A program made the position numbers and the translations under genes. Below the pieces are notes generated by a model. The model was given only the letters and a program-made list of their open reading frames with translations. It searched no databases and had not been told where the DNA came from. A stretch of 64,000 nt of DNA from Lwoffella lincolnii (GTDB taxonomy: Bacteria > Pseudomonadota > Gammaproteobacteria > Pseudomonadales > Moraxellaceae), in the NCBI RefSeq assembly GCF_002014765.1, contig NZ_MUYT01000007.1, forward strand, positions 188,828 to 252,827, read 5' to 3'. Below, in pieces: positions 53,383 through 62,845 of the stretch. Each line of letters starts with the position of its first letter. Within the stretch, counting starts at the first letter, position 1.

Positions 53383-53717
53383 GATTTAACTCTGAATGTT
53401 TGAATGATTTAATTTTTAAGATAGATTGAGATAAGCCAAATCAATATAAGTGATATTGGCATTATTTACAATTAAACTGTTTCTTGAAATTTAATTCAAT
53501 CTGTTTCATAATATTTATGATGACTGAGTAACAAAAAAATGAATAAGTAACAAAAAAAATATCTTATAATATCCTATTAAATTAAAACTTGTGGCGTGTG
53601 TTAGTTAAGCGTCATTCAAGTAAAATCAGGACATGATTTAAACATTTAAAATTGTTCAATTACTTCACATGTTAAAGTTCAATAAATTCACCCTTTTACC
53701 ACACATGGCATTTTCTT
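53383..53717. other. Intergenic region between the giant helicase gene and the copD-like gene
   Basis: 335 bp, strongly AT-rich, between divergent genes. ATGAATAAGTAACAAAAAAA-like duplications occur near 53525-53560. No gene, operator or terminator was recognised. Confidence 0.45.
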
Positions 53718-54170
53718 ATGAACTTTTGGCTGTTGTTATTACATATTTTAGGGGCGTGCATTTGGGTTGGTGGGCATTTATACCTGTGTTTGTGTGTATT
53801 GCCCAAATCTGTGCGTGAGCAGGACAGTCGACTTATCTTAAACTTTGAAGGCAGTTTTGAAAAGCTTGGTATGACGGCTTTGCTTGTGCAGGTACTGACA
53901 GGCTTTTATATGGCTCATAGATACTTGCCCCAGTTTGCGATGCTCACCAATCATGACAATCCGATAGCGGTGCTTATCAGCTTAAAAATCACGTGGCTGG
54001 TGCTGACGGCACTCACGGCATTATCCGCTCAGCTTATCGTCATTCCACGGTTAAAAAAGGATTTAGAGAATGCCAAATTACGCCACTTGTTTATTGGGCA
54101 TATTGTGTCAGTAACGTTGTTGTCATTGGCGTTTATGGTAACTGGGGTATTGTTCCGTACAGGGTTTTAA
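53718..54170 (+). CDS. CopD-family membrane protein
   Basis: A 150-residue, four-helix inner-membrane protein. The start LLLHILGACIWVGGHLYLCL contains a conserved His and WxGG. KITWLVLTALTALSAQLIVIPRL and a final LRHLFIGHIVSVTLLSLAFMVTGVLFRTGF fit the CopD-type family. Members are linked to copper uptake or heme-like redox functions; the role here is unproven. It precedes a thioredoxin-fold gene by 191 bp. Confidence 0.78.
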   Translation: MNFWLLLLHILGACIWVGGHLYLCLCVLPKSVREQDSRLILNFEGSFEKLGMTALLVQVLTGFYMAHRYLPQFAMLTNHDNPIAVLISLKITWLVLTALTALSAQLIVIPRLKKDLENAKLRHLFIGHIVSVTLLSLAFMVTGVLFRTGF

Positions 54171-54317
54171 ATGGTTGGCATGATTATGATTTATCATGAT
54201 GATTTATCACAATGATGATTTGGCATAATTGCCACAATCATGATTATCTATGAATTATGAATATTGTGAATAATGATTGCCTGTCATGGTCATGTCAACT
54301 TTATTGGCATAAGGACA

Positions 54318-54364
54318 CAGTGTTAAAGATGCAGTGTTAAAAATGCAGTGTTAAAAATGCAGTG
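54318..54364 (+). repeat. 14-bp tandem units before the thioredoxin-fold gene
   Basis: CAGTGTTAAAGATG, CAGTGTTAAAAATG and CAGTGTTAAAAATG, then the start of a fourth copy CAGTGATT. The GTG in the fourth copy is the only standard start codon available for the following gene. Confidence 0.93.
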
Positions 54365-54898
54365 ATTAAGGAGACAATAATTAACTTTCGTTTATCCATC
54401 TTACCGACCTTGTTTGGTTTATTAAAGTATCTTTTGTTGTTTGTGGTCATTTATTTACTGGTGAATTGGTGGCGACAGCCTGTCATGCCTGCTCAGCCAA
54501 ATTTACATTTGATGGATTATCAAGGCATGCCTGTTGATGTGTCTGCCATCAGCCAAAATTCCCCTGTGTTGGTGTATTTTTGGGGCAGTTGGTGTGGCGT
54601 GTGTGCGGTAACATCGCCTAAGGTCAGTCAGCTACATCAAGATGGCTACCCTGTGGTCAGCATCGCTGTTAAATCAGGTGATGATGCTGAGTTGGGTCAA
54701 TATTTGCAACAGCATCATTATGAGTTTATTACCATCAACGACAGTCATGGACGGATATTTGCTGATTGGCAGGGGCAAGTTACGCCTTCATTTGTGATTT
54801 TGCATCAAGGAAAAATGACTCAAGGCATGACAGGCATTCAACCGCTGTGGTCGTTAAAGTTGCGATTGATGTTACACAATTATTTGCCTGCTTGGTGA
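54362..54898 (+). CDS. TlpA/ScsD-like membrane-anchored thioredoxin-fold protein
   Basis: A 178-residue periplasmic disulfide protein: an N-terminal helix (LFGLLKYLLLFVVIYLLVNWW), then a TlpA-like domain with redox motif WGSWCGVC and cis-Pro loop QVTPSFVILHQG. It resembles ScsD-type protein disulfide oxidoreductases. The start is unclear. GTG 54362 lies in a tandem repeat with no ribosome site before it, while a strong AAGGAG (54368-54373) sits 6 nt before ATT 54380 in the same frame. AUU initiation is therefore possible. Neighbours are a CopD-like gene and mtgA. Confidence 0.82.
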   Translation: MIKETIINFRLSILPTLFGLLKYLLLFVVIYLLVNWWRQPVMPAQPNLHLMDYQGMPVDVSAISQNSPVLVYFWGSWCGVCAVTSPKVSQLHQDGYPVVSIAVKSGDDAELGQYLQQHHYEFITINDSHGRIFADWQGQVTPSFVILHQGKMTQGMTGIQPLWSLKLRLMLHNYLPAW

Positions 54899-54974
54899 AT
54901 GGGTGGCAAATTACTCCGCATATAAGATAAGATTTGTATCAGCTTTTATTTATTTAGTTGGGTCAATCAGCCAC

Positions 54975-55655
54975 ATGATAAAAATTATGCTCAAGCCTAT
55001 GAAGTGGCTCATATTCACCGCCATCTTGCTGGTCATTGCTTTTCATGTGATGGTGGCAGGATTGCTTGTGGTGTGGCAAACTCAGCCCATTACCAACAGC
55101 ATGTTTATGTTGACACATCGTCTACAAGGTGGACAAGTTACCCAGCAATGGGTAGAGTATGATGACATCGCTAAGAGTGCCAAACAAGCCGCCATTGTCA
55201 GTGAAGATGCTAAGTTTGTCAGTCATCATGGCTTTGATATGCAAGGCATCGAAAAGGCATTAGAAAAAAACCAAAGTTTGGGCAAAGTGTCAGCAGGTGG
55301 CTCAACCATCAGCCAACAGTTGGCAAAAAACTTATTTTTAACTTCACAAAAATCCTACATTCGTAAAGCAGATGAAGCACTCATCACCATGATGATAGAA
55401 CATATGTGGGATAAACAGCGTATCTTGACAGCGTATCTTAATGTTGCAGAGTTTGGTAATGGCATTTATGGCATTCAAGCGGCGGCACTGCATTATTTTG
55501 ATAAACCTGCCAGTAAACTCAACCGTGATGAAGCAGCATTGCTCATTTGCTTATTGCCCAATCCCAAATATTATCAAGACAATTTAAATAACAAACGCCT
55601 ACGAAATAAGCAACGCATCATCATGAGACGCATGCCATCTGCCCAGTTGCCTTGA
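54975..55655 (+). CDS. mtgA: Monofunctional peptidoglycan transglycosylase
   Basis: A family 51 glycosyltransferase that polymerises lipid II into glycan strands. It has 226 residues from ATG 54975 (a GTG at 54903 would add 24). N-terminal anchor WLIFTAILLVIAFHVMVAGLLVVW. Catalytic blocks are VSEDAKFVSHHGFD (catalytic Glu), GGSTISQQLAKNLFL, KADEALITMMIEHMWDKQRILTAYLNVAEFGNGIYGI, and KLNRDEAALLICLLPNP. Complete. Confidence 0.93.
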   Translation: MIKIMLKPMKWLIFTAILLVIAFHVMVAGLLVVWQTQPITNSMFMLTHRLQGGQVTQQWVEYDDIAKSAKQAAIVSEDAKFVSHHGFDMQGIEKALEKNQSLGKVSAGGSTISQQLAKNLFLTSQKSYIRKADEALITMMIEHMWDKQRILTAYLNVAEFGNGIYGIQAAALHYFDKPASKLNRDEAALLICLLPNPKYYQDNLNNKRLRNKQRIIMRRMPSAQLP

Positions 55656-56002
55656 GTTGGCAGTGCTTTATTTACCCATAGACGACATTTTCACATTCTG
55701 TGGTTCACCATTGTGTGGTTCAGCACCTTGACTACCTTGTCTCAATCTAAACGTGCAGAATTAAATTATCACCCTTTGTCAGGTTATGGGTCGATTTTTT
55801 TGGCATATTGGCGTATATTAGCCAGTTTAAGCCAATTGTTAACGCTTGTACACCAAATGGGGCGGTCTTAAGTGTTTTTGTGTGTTAATCATGTGTGTCA
55901 ATCAGTCAAATGGTCAAATGGTCAAATGCTAATGTTTTAATCATTTTAATCAAGCATGTTTAACCAGCCCAGCCAAATTTTAGATGTTTAAGTGAGTCAA
56001 TC
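55656..56002. other. Intergenic region upstream of trpA
   Basis: 347 bp. CTGTGGTTCACCATTGTGTGGTTCA (55700-55724) and GTCAAATGGTCAAATGGTCAAATG (55907-55930, three 8-bp units) are local duplications. No gene, trp leader peptide or attenuator hairpin was recognised. Confidence 0.45.
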
Positions 56003-56815
56003 ATGTCAAAAATTCAACAAGTCTTTGCTCAGTTACAACAAAAGCAAAAAAAAGCCGTTATTCCCTATGTGATGGCAGGTGATCCCAATCCAACAGCAAC
56101 CGTGCCATTGATGCATGAGTTGGTGGCACATGGTGCGGATATCATTGAGTTGGGTATGCCGTTTGGTGATCCAATGGCAGATGGCAAGATTATTGCCACT
56201 GCTGCTGAGCGAGCTTTGGCACAAGGCACAAATACTCGCCAAGCCATTGAGATGGTTAAAATTTTTCGCCAAGACAATCAGCACACTCCTGTTATCTTGA
56301 TGGGTTATCTTAATCCCATTGAAATCATTGGTCATCAAACTTTTTTGTCTGCCTGTCAAGATGCGGGTGTTGATGGTATCTTAATTGTGGATTTGCCACC
56401 ACAGGAGGCAGGTGATTTGCTGGAATTATTGGCAGAGCATGACATGGATGAGATATTTTTGCTGTCCCCAACCACCTTGCCAGAGCGACGTGAGCAGGTG
56501 CTAAAATATGGACGTGGTTTTATCTACTATGTGTCATTAAAAGGGGTAACAGGGGCAAGCAATTTAGATGTGGGCGATGTTACCGAGCAAGTACAACAAA
56601 TAAAAGCCATGACTGACCTGCCCGTGTGCGTGGGCTTTGGTATCAAAGATGCGAAGTCTGCCAAATCCATCGGACAGATGGCAGATGGCATCATCGTGGG
56701 CAGTGCATTGGTTAACCACTTTGCCAACATTGATGTTAATGATGCCCATGCGGTCAATCAAGCCAAAGATAAGCTGTTGGCGACGTTTGACAGCTTGGTT
56801 AAAGCGGTTAAATGA
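56003..56815 (+). CDS. trpA: Tryptophan synthase alpha chain
   Basis: Cleaves indole-3-glycerol phosphate to indole and glyceraldehyde 3-phosphate. It has 270 residues. Catalytic Glu and Asp lie in IIELGMPFGDPMADG; VDGILIVDLPPQEA, FIYYVSLKGVTGA and CVGFGIKDAKSA follow the family. No trpB gene lies next to it; trpA is followed by accD (88 bp), a linkage known in related genera. Confidence 0.96.
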   Translation: MSKIQQVFAQLQQKQKKAVIPYVMAGDPNPTATVPLMHELVAHGADIIELGMPFGDPMADGKIIATAAERALAQGTNTRQAIEMVKIFRQDNQHTPVILMGYLNPIEIIGHQTFLSACQDAGVDGILIVDLPPQEAGDLLELLAEHDMDEIFLLSPTTLPERREQVLKYGRGFIYYVSLKGVTGASNLDVGDVTEQVQQIKAMTDLPVCVGFGIKDAKSAKSIGQMADGIIVGSALVNHFANIDVNDAHAVNQAKDKLLATFDSLVKAVK

Positions 56816-56903
56816 TATTTAAACACACGATCCTTTAGGAACATGCTCTGGTAGATTTTGACTATGGGTCGATTGTGAATATAGATTGCCAATAAGGACA
56901 GCC

Positions 56904-57890
56904 ATGAGTTTGACACAAAACACTTCAGACATCGCAACGCCAACCATAACCGACACGGTAAATGGCAATACCCAAACCAATGCTAAAAACGATGCTAAAA
57001 ACAATGCCCAAAACAACCCAACCAGTACCGTGTCCGATACCATGTCTGTGTGGTTAGACCGTCCTGTCCCCAGCGTGGATTATCATAATGTCATCGCATT
57101 GACCGCTGTGGAGACCGAGCCGTCAACCCAATGCAGTCACTGTCATAGCATGATAACCAACACCGCTTTACGTTTTAATGACTTTGTGTGTCCACATTGT
57201 GATCACCATTTGACATTCACGGCTCGTGACCGCTTGATGTGGTTTTTTGATGATGTGACAGGTGAGCTTGGGCAAGACTTTAGCACCACTGACCCATTGG
57301 GCTTTAGTGATAGCAAGCCCTATCCTGAGCGGTTAGCCCAAGCCCAAGAAAAGACAGGTGAGTCAGAAGCCTTAGTGGTGATGCAAGGGCATGTTAAGGA
57401 TTTGCCAATGGTTGCTTGTGCGTTTGACTTTGCTTTTATGGGTGGCTCTATGGGATCGGTGGTGGGAGACCGATTTGTGTTGGCGGCCCAGACTGCTCTT
57501 AGCAATCGCTTGCCGTTGGTGTGTTTTGCTGCTTCAGGTGGTGCTAGAATGCAAGAAGGGTTGTTGTCATTGATGCAAATGGCACGTACCGCTGCTGCCA
57601 TAGAACGGCTAAAACATGCAGGCGTGCCATATTTGGTGGTGCTGACCAATCCTGTGTATGGTGGCGTGACTGCAAGCCTTGCCATGCTTGGTGATATTCA
57701 TCTGGCTGAACCAAAAGCAATGATTGGTTTTGCTGGCAAGCGTGTCATTGAACAGACCGTGCGTGAACAGCTAGATGAGCCATTCCAGCGAGCAGAATTT
57801 TTGCTTGAGCATGGGGTAATCGACCAAGTGGTGCATCGCCATCAGCTCAAAGACACCGTGCATCGATTATTGGCAAAGTTAACCCATTAA
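56904..57890 (+). CDS. accD: Acetyl-CoA carboxylase carboxyltransferase beta subunit
   Basis: Forms malonyl-CoA with AccA. It has 328 residues from ATG 56904 (AATAAGGAC upstream). A low-complexity Asn/Thr/Lys leader of about 35 residues (NAKNDAKNNAQNNPT) precedes the zinc ribbon, CSHCHSMI ... CPHCDHH. Then comes the carboxyltransferase core with FMGGSMGSVVGDRF, ASGGARMQEGLLSLMQMART, NPVYGGVTASLAMLGD and FAGKRVIEQT. It is followed by folC. Confidence 0.95.
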   Translation: MSLTQNTSDIATPTITDTVNGNTQTNAKNDAKNNAQNNPTSTVSDTMSVWLDRPVPSVDYHNVIALTAVETEPSTQCSHCHSMITNTALRFNDFVCPHCDHHLTFTARDRLMWFFDDVTGELGQDFSTTDPLGFSDSKPYPERLAQAQEKTGESEALVVMQGHVKDLPMVACAFDFAFMGGSMGSVVGDRFVLAAQTALSNRLPLVCFAASGGARMQEGLLSLMQMARTAAAIERLKHAGVPYLVVLTNPVYGGVTASLAMLGDIHLAEPKAMIGFAGKRVIEQTVREQLDEPFQRAEFLLEHGVIDQVVHRHQLKDTVHRLLAKLTH

Positions 57891-58014
57891 CTTACTTGCA
57901 TGTTAACTTTTAACATCGCATTTTAATGGTGTTGCCTTTTGGCATTTTGCCATCTCGATTTTGCCAGTATTTGGTTATATAATTGGTGTTTTATTGATAG
58001 TGAAGTTACCGTTC

Positions 58015-59448
58015 ATGCCATCTTTAAGTTCTTTTGACAATGACCAGCCCAATGTCTCACTGAATCCTGCCACGTTTCAGACACTTGATGACTGGCTGAC
58101 TTATATCCATGGCATTCACATGTCAGCGATAGACATGGGGCTGTCACGAGTGCGTCCCGTTGCCGACATGTTGGGCATCACCGCATGGGGTAACAACAGA
58201 GATGGCGACAATGCCAATCAACAAATCACTGCTCATGTTTTTATGGTTGCAGGGACGAATGGAAAAGGCTCTACCACGGCCACCATTGCTCAAATTTGCC
58301 AACAAGCAGGCCACAAAACTGCACTGTATCAATCACCACATTTGCTTAAGTTTAATGAACGGGTACGCATTGATGGGCAATCAGTGAGTGATGAATGGTT
58401 AATTGATGCCTTTAAACGAGTAGAAAAAGCTCGCTTGGCGTGTCAGGTCAGTTTGTCATTTTTTGAAATGACCACGTTGGCGGCGTTGTTGATTTTTGCT
58501 AATGCCAATTGTGATGTTTGGGTATTGGAAGTGGGCTTGGGTGGTCGCTTAGATGTGGTCAATTTGATAGATGCCGACGTGGCAGTCATTACTAATATTG
58601 GTATTGACCATGTGGACTGGTTGGGCGATAACCGTGAGTCCATTGGTTATGAAAAAGCAGGCATTTTACGACAAGGCATGACGCTTATTTATGGTGAAGC
58701 AGACATGCCAGCATCAGTTGCTAAGCAAATCGAGCAGTTGGACGTCACTGTTTATCAGGCAGGACGGGATTATGGTTTTTATCAACATGATGCTGATATG
58801 GGTGCTAATAAGCTAACTTGTGGTCAACAGTGGCAATACAGCAATCCTGCCATCACGTTAAACTTACCATATCCCAGCTTATCTTTGGTCAATGTTACTA
58901 ATGCCATCAGTGCGGTGCTGGCAAGCGGTTTGAGCATTAGCGATGAGCATGTTCGTATGGCGATGCCACAGGTGCGTATGCCAGGTCGATTTGATTTGCG
59001 TCATATTGGAGGACGACAATGGCTATTTGATGTGGCACATAACCAAGAAGGCATCAATTTTTTATTAGAGCAGTTACAACAGCGATTACCAAGTATGGTA
59101 CGAACGTTGCCAACCGTTCAAACCACTGATGCCAATAAGGGGCAAATACGCTTATTATTTTCGATGTTGGTGGATAAGGACATTGATAAGGTGGTTACGC
59201 ATCTTCAACAGGCAAATTTGCCCATTGTCAAATGGTATGTGGGAGTTATCAACCATGCCAGAGCTGCCTCAGCCGACACATTGCAGCAAGTGCTTAGCCA
59301 ACACTTAACAAGCGATCATTATCATATCTATGATGACATGGCAAGTGCCACCCAAGCAGTACAAGCGGACAGTACCGCTGATGAGCTGATATTGGTGTGT
59401 GGGTCTTTTCATACCATTGCTGAGAGTTTGGGCTATTTAGGAGCATGA
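58015..59448 (+). CDS. folC: Bifunctional folylpolyglutamate / dihydrofolate synthase
   Basis: Adds glutamate to folates. It has 477 residues. ATP-binding MVAGTNGKGSTTATIAQICQQAG; SPHLLKFNERVRIDG, LEVGLGGRLDVVN, TNIGIDHVDWLGDNRESIGYEKAGI and WLFDVAHNQEG are typical Mur-ligase-family blocks. ATG 58015 has GTGAAG upstream. Its downstream neighbour is a SPOR protein, the same order as accD-folC-dedD in E. coli. Confidence 0.95.
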   Translation: MPSLSSFDNDQPNVSLNPATFQTLDDWLTYIHGIHMSAIDMGLSRVRPVADMLGITAWGNNRDGDNANQQITAHVFMVAGTNGKGSTTATIAQICQQAGHKTALYQSPHLLKFNERVRIDGQSVSDEWLIDAFKRVEKARLACQVSLSFFEMTTLAALLIFANANCDVWVLEVGLGGRLDVVNLIDADVAVITNIGIDHVDWLGDNRESIGYEKAGILRQGMTLIYGEADMPASVAKQIEQLDVTVYQAGRDYGFYQHDADMGANKLTCGQQWQYSNPAITLNLPYPSLSLVNVTNAISAVLASGLSISDEHVRMAMPQVRMPGRFDLRHIGGRQWLFDVAHNQEGINFLLEQLQQRLPSMVRTLPTVQTTDANKGQIRLLFSMLVDKDIDKVVTHLQQANLPIVKWYVGVINHARAASADTLQQVLSQHLTSDHYHIYDDMASATQAVQADSTADELILVCGSFHTIAESLGYLGA

Positions 59449-59554
59449 AAGCCATTGAAGCAGTTTGCACTTTAAGCGGTTTGCATGGGGTAGGATATGT
59501 AGTAAAATTGGCAAACAAATTTAAGTCATGGGTGTGTATTAGGGGAGAGTGGGC

Positions 59555-60820
59555 ATGAGCTTATCACGACAGGGCATTTTAGGTGCGGTGCTATTCATCG
59601 GTGGTAGTGTCATGCTATATGCCATGGTGCAAAAAGTCAATGACAATACCGCTCAAACCACTGATATTACCGCAAACTCCGTACAGATGAGTGATGTGCA
59701 AAGCAATGATGTGAAAAGTAATCAGCATCATCAAGGTTCAAGCCAAAATTCAAGCCAAAGTATCGAAAGCGATTTGATGGTTGAGCCTTTGACCACCGAT
59801 ATTGAAACCGAAAAACAGATATTGGCAAAAAAACAACAGCAACGCATTGCCAATGTCAAAGAACAAGAAAGGCGAACGCAAGTCTTTTTGGAAGAAAACC
59901 AAAAGGCCGTCGATGTTGCCTTAGCCAAAGCTCGTGCTGAAAGTGAAATTTATGCCGCCAAAAATAAAGCCAAAACCGATAATGGCACTGAACCAGTTGA
60001 CAACCTAACCACGGCAGAACAAGACAACATCAGCCGTCCTGTGGTAACCGCACGTCAAGCTCCCAAACAGCCCCCTGCCAAAAATCAACAACAAGCCAGT
60101 GCATCACAAGCAACCAATAACGCCAACGGAACAACACAAAATACCCAAGCCAACAGCACCCAAAGTAACAACACCCAAACCCAAGCCAACAACACCCAAG
60201 CCAACAAAGCCCCGCCAAAAAGCCCCATTAACCACACAGTCAAACGGGGTGATGGTTTGATAAGGTTGGCACGGCAATATAACGTTAGCCTAGAAGCCTT
60301 AGCCACTATGAATAAATTGGCAACCGATGCTGAGCTGACTTTGGGGCAACAATTAATCATTCCATCAGGCAAACAAATCGCCCGTTTAGAGCGTGAAGCC
60401 AAAGAAGCCGAAAAAGCCAAAGAGCTTGCCAAACAAAAAGCCCAGCGAGAAAAACAGCTGAAAGCTGAACAAGAAAAACAAGAAAAACGCCAGCAAGAAC
60501 TGCTGGCACAAAAATCTGCCGAGGCCAAACGAGAATCGCAACAAAAGCTAAAAGAAGCCCGTCAGACCGTCAAAGAAACAGATGCTAAAGGCAACTTTGG
60601 CGTACAAGTGGCGTTAGCAAGCAATCAACAACGAGCCGATGAAGTGGCAGCCAAATTTAAAAAAGCAGGTTATCAAGTCAGTACCAGCCAGACCAGCCGT
60701 GGCGTGCGAGTCATGGTCGGTCCTGAACGTGGCAAAATAGCTGCCATTGCTCTAAAAGACAAAATCAACAGTGACCCCAATGTTGGTACAACAGAAGCAT
60801 GGGTACTATATTGGCGATGA
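59555..60820 (+). CDS. LysM- and SPOR-domain membrane protein (DedD-position)
   Basis: A 421-residue inner-membrane protein. One N-terminal helix (ILGAVLFIGGSVMLYAMV) precedes coiled, Lys/Gln/Glu-rich stretches and an Asn/Thr/Gln repeat (NNTQTQANNTQANK). A LysM domain follows (HTVKRGDGLIRLARQYNVSLEALATMNKL ... LIIPSG), then a coiled coil and a C-terminal SPOR domain (GVQVALASNQQRADEVAAKFKKAG). SPOR binds denuded peptidoglycan at the septum. By position after folC it is the counterpart of DedD, but the LysM insert is different. ATG 59555 follows AGGGGAGAG. Confidence 0.85.
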   Translation: MSLSRQGILGAVLFIGGSVMLYAMVQKVNDNTAQTTDITANSVQMSDVQSNDVKSNQHHQGSSQNSSQSIESDLMVEPLTTDIETEKQILAKKQQQRIANVKEQERRTQVFLEENQKAVDVALAKARAESEIYAAKNKAKTDNGTEPVDNLTTAEQDNISRPVVTARQAPKQPPAKNQQQASASQATNNANGTTQNTQANSTQSNNTQTQANNTQANKAPPKSPINHTVKRGDGLIRLARQYNVSLEALATMNKLATDAELTLGQQLIIPSGKQIARLEREAKEAEKAKELAKQKAQREKQLKAEQEKQEKRQQELLAQKSAEAKRESQQKLKEARQTVKETDAKGNFGVQVALASNQQRADEVAAKFKKAGYQVSTSQTSRGVRVMVGPERGKIAAIALKDKINSDPNVGTTEAWVLYWR

Positions 60821-60847
60821 TTTGCCCCATTGGCGATGATTTGCCCC
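60810..60847 (+). repeat. 19-bp tandem duplication spanning a stop codon
   Basis: ATTGGCGATGATTTGCCCC is present twice in direct tandem. The first copy contains the final Trp-Arg codons and TGA stop of the SPOR protein gene. Confidence 0.95.
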
Positions 60848-60897
60848 AATTTTTACCCAATATTTTTATTCATGTTTTTATGAATTAAGCCTGCCTT

Positions 60898-62817
60898 ATG
60901 AAACAAAGCACTGCCCTAGATATTTTAAAAACTGGACATAATGTCTTTTTGACAGGATCGGCAGGGGCTGGCAAAACTTACACGCTGAACCAATATATCC
61001 ATTATCTACAAGCTCGACAAGTGCCTGTTGCCATCACTGCCAGTACAGGCATTGCAGCCACCCACATGAATGGCACAACCATTCATAGCTGGTCGGGCAT
61101 TGGCATTCGCATGACCATGGAAGATAAGCAAATAAGCCAGCTTAAAAGCAAAAAATCCCTAAAAGAACGGCTGGAACAAACGCAAGTGCTTATCATTGAC
61201 GAAATATCCATGTTGCATGCCAAACAGCTGGATTTGATTAACCAAGTGCTAAAAGTGGTGCGAAATAATGACAAGGCATTTGGTGGTATTCAGGTGGTGT
61301 TATCTGGCGATTTTTTTCAGTTACCACCAGTGGGTGAGCGAGGTGAGAGCAACCGAGATAAATTCGCCTTTATGTCCAAGGCATGGCTGGAAGCACAACT
61401 GCATGTTTGCTATTTGACCGAACAGCATCGCCAACAAAAAAACACGTCAAATTCACTGAGTTTAAATGACATTTTAAACCAAATCCGTCAAGCATCGGTT
61501 ACTCACGATGCCATCGAAGTATTACATGACAGTCAGCACAACCACATTGGTCAAATCCGTACCCGTCTATATACCCATAATGTCAATGTCAATAGCATCA
61601 ATGACACGCAACTTAGCCATCTGACTGGAGAGGCGCAAGTCTATCATGCGATGGCAAATGGCGACCCTAAGCTGATAGACATGCTCAAAAAAAGTGTCCG
61701 TACCCCAGATGAGCTGACTTTAAAAATTGGGGCAAAAGTGATGTTTGTGAAAAACATTCCTGATTTATCGGTGTGTAATGGTACGATGGGTGAGGTGGTA
61801 AAATTTGTAACCACCAACGATAAAAATGAGCCCATGCCTAAGCACGACGCTTCTCAAACTGATGCTTCCTTAACCGAAAATCTGACCAGCAAACCCAATG
61901 ATGAACTGGCTAAGCAGACCGAAGATGATGCAAAAGATGATGATACAAAAGATGATGAAAAAATAATCAAAACCAAATATCCTGTGATACGCCTAAATAC
62001 AGGACGAGAAGTCATCGCCACCCCAGAGCAATGGGTGGTAGAAGATGAAATTGGACTGCCCCTTGCCACCTATTGGCAAGTGCCATTGAGCTTAGCTTGG
62101 GCAATTACCGTGCATAAATCGCAAGGCATGACTTTAGATGCCGCAGAAATTGACCTTCGCAATACCTTTGAGTTAGGGCAAGGCTATGTGGCACTGTCTC
62201 GCTTAACCGATTTGTCTGGGTTAAAATTGCTTGGTTTTAACCAAACCAGTCTTAATCTTGACCCTTTGGCTCGTGGGGCAGATAAGCGGTTTTTAGAGCT
62301 GTCAGCAGAAGTGCAAGCCACCTATGATGAACTGGATAAAGATGCCATTACCCAAGCACATCAAAACTTTGTCATACAGTGTGGTGGCACAAATGACTCA
62401 GCCGTCATTGCTGACCATCAAAAAAAACAAGAACAAAAAAAGCAACAACAGCAGAAAAAAGAGCATCTGAGCAATCAAAGCATCATCACCGACAGCACCA
62501 TTGACATCACCAAACGTCTGCTTGCCCAGAGCCTAACCATTGCTGAGACAGCTCAAGAACGAAAGTTGGCACAAGCCACCATCATGCGTCATCTGCAAGC
62601 CATCAAAGAAGAAGACCCCAACTTCCCTTGTGAGCACCTAAGACCAAACGATAAGTTGGTTACAGACGTTTATCAAGCCTATGATGCCATTATGGCCATC
62701 AATGATCCCAATGATTTTGACCAGCAAGGTAACATCAAACTAAAGCCCATTTTTGACAGGTTGCACGAACGTGTGTCTTATAATGACATTCGTTTGGCTC
62801 TAATCTTTAAACCATAA
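60898..62817 (+). CDS. Pif1-like helicase with C-terminal helix-turn-helix domain
   Basis: A 639-residue superfamily 1B (Pif1/RecD-like) helicase. Walker A FLTGSAGAGKTYTLNQY, ITASTGIAATHMNG, VLIIDEISMLHAKQLD (II), GIQVVLSGDFFQLPPVG (III), HRQQ, and the C-terminal motif LAWAITVHKSQGMTLDAAEIDL ... GQGYVALSRL. A very acidic Lys/Asp insert (DDAKDDDTKDDEK) lies before the last motifs. After about residue 535 a basic linker leads to a helix-turn-helix-like domain (TIAETAQERKLAQATIMRHLQAI) as in many bacterial Pif1-like proteins. The role in DNA repair or replication is inferred. Confidence 0.9.
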   Translation: MKQSTALDILKTGHNVFLTGSAGAGKTYTLNQYIHYLQARQVPVAITASTGIAATHMNGTTIHSWSGIGIRMTMEDKQISQLKSKKSLKERLEQTQVLIIDEISMLHAKQLDLINQVLKVVRNNDKAFGGIQVVLSGDFFQLPPVGERGESNRDKFAFMSKAWLEAQLHVCYLTEQHRQQKNTSNSLSLNDILNQIRQASVTHDAIEVLHDSQHNHIGQIRTRLYTHNVNVNSINDTQLSHLTGEAQVYHAMANGDPKLIDMLKKSVRTPDELTLKIGAKVMFVKNIPDLSVCNGTMGEVVKFVTTNDKNEPMPKHDASQTDASLTENLTSKPNDELAKQTEDDAKDDDTKDDEKIIKTKYPVIRLNTGREVIATPEQWVVEDEIGLPLATYWQVPLSLAWAITVHKSQGMTLDAAEIDLRNTFELGQGYVALSRLTDLSGLKLLGFNQTSLNLDPLARGADKRFLELSAEVQATYDELDKDAITQAHQNFVIQCGGTNDSAVIADHQKKQEQKKQQQQKKEHLSNQSIITDSTIDITKRLLAQSLTIAETAQERKLAQATIMRHLQAIKEEDPNFPCEHLRPNDKLVTDVYQAYDAIMAINDPNDFDQQGNIKLKPIFDRLHERVSYNDIRLALIFKP

Positions 62818-62845
62818 GTCATTTAAACCATAAATTGCCATCATC

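Noticed and set aside
55656..56002. trp attenuator before trpA
   Set aside because: No leader peptide with Trp codons and no pair of competing hairpins was found.
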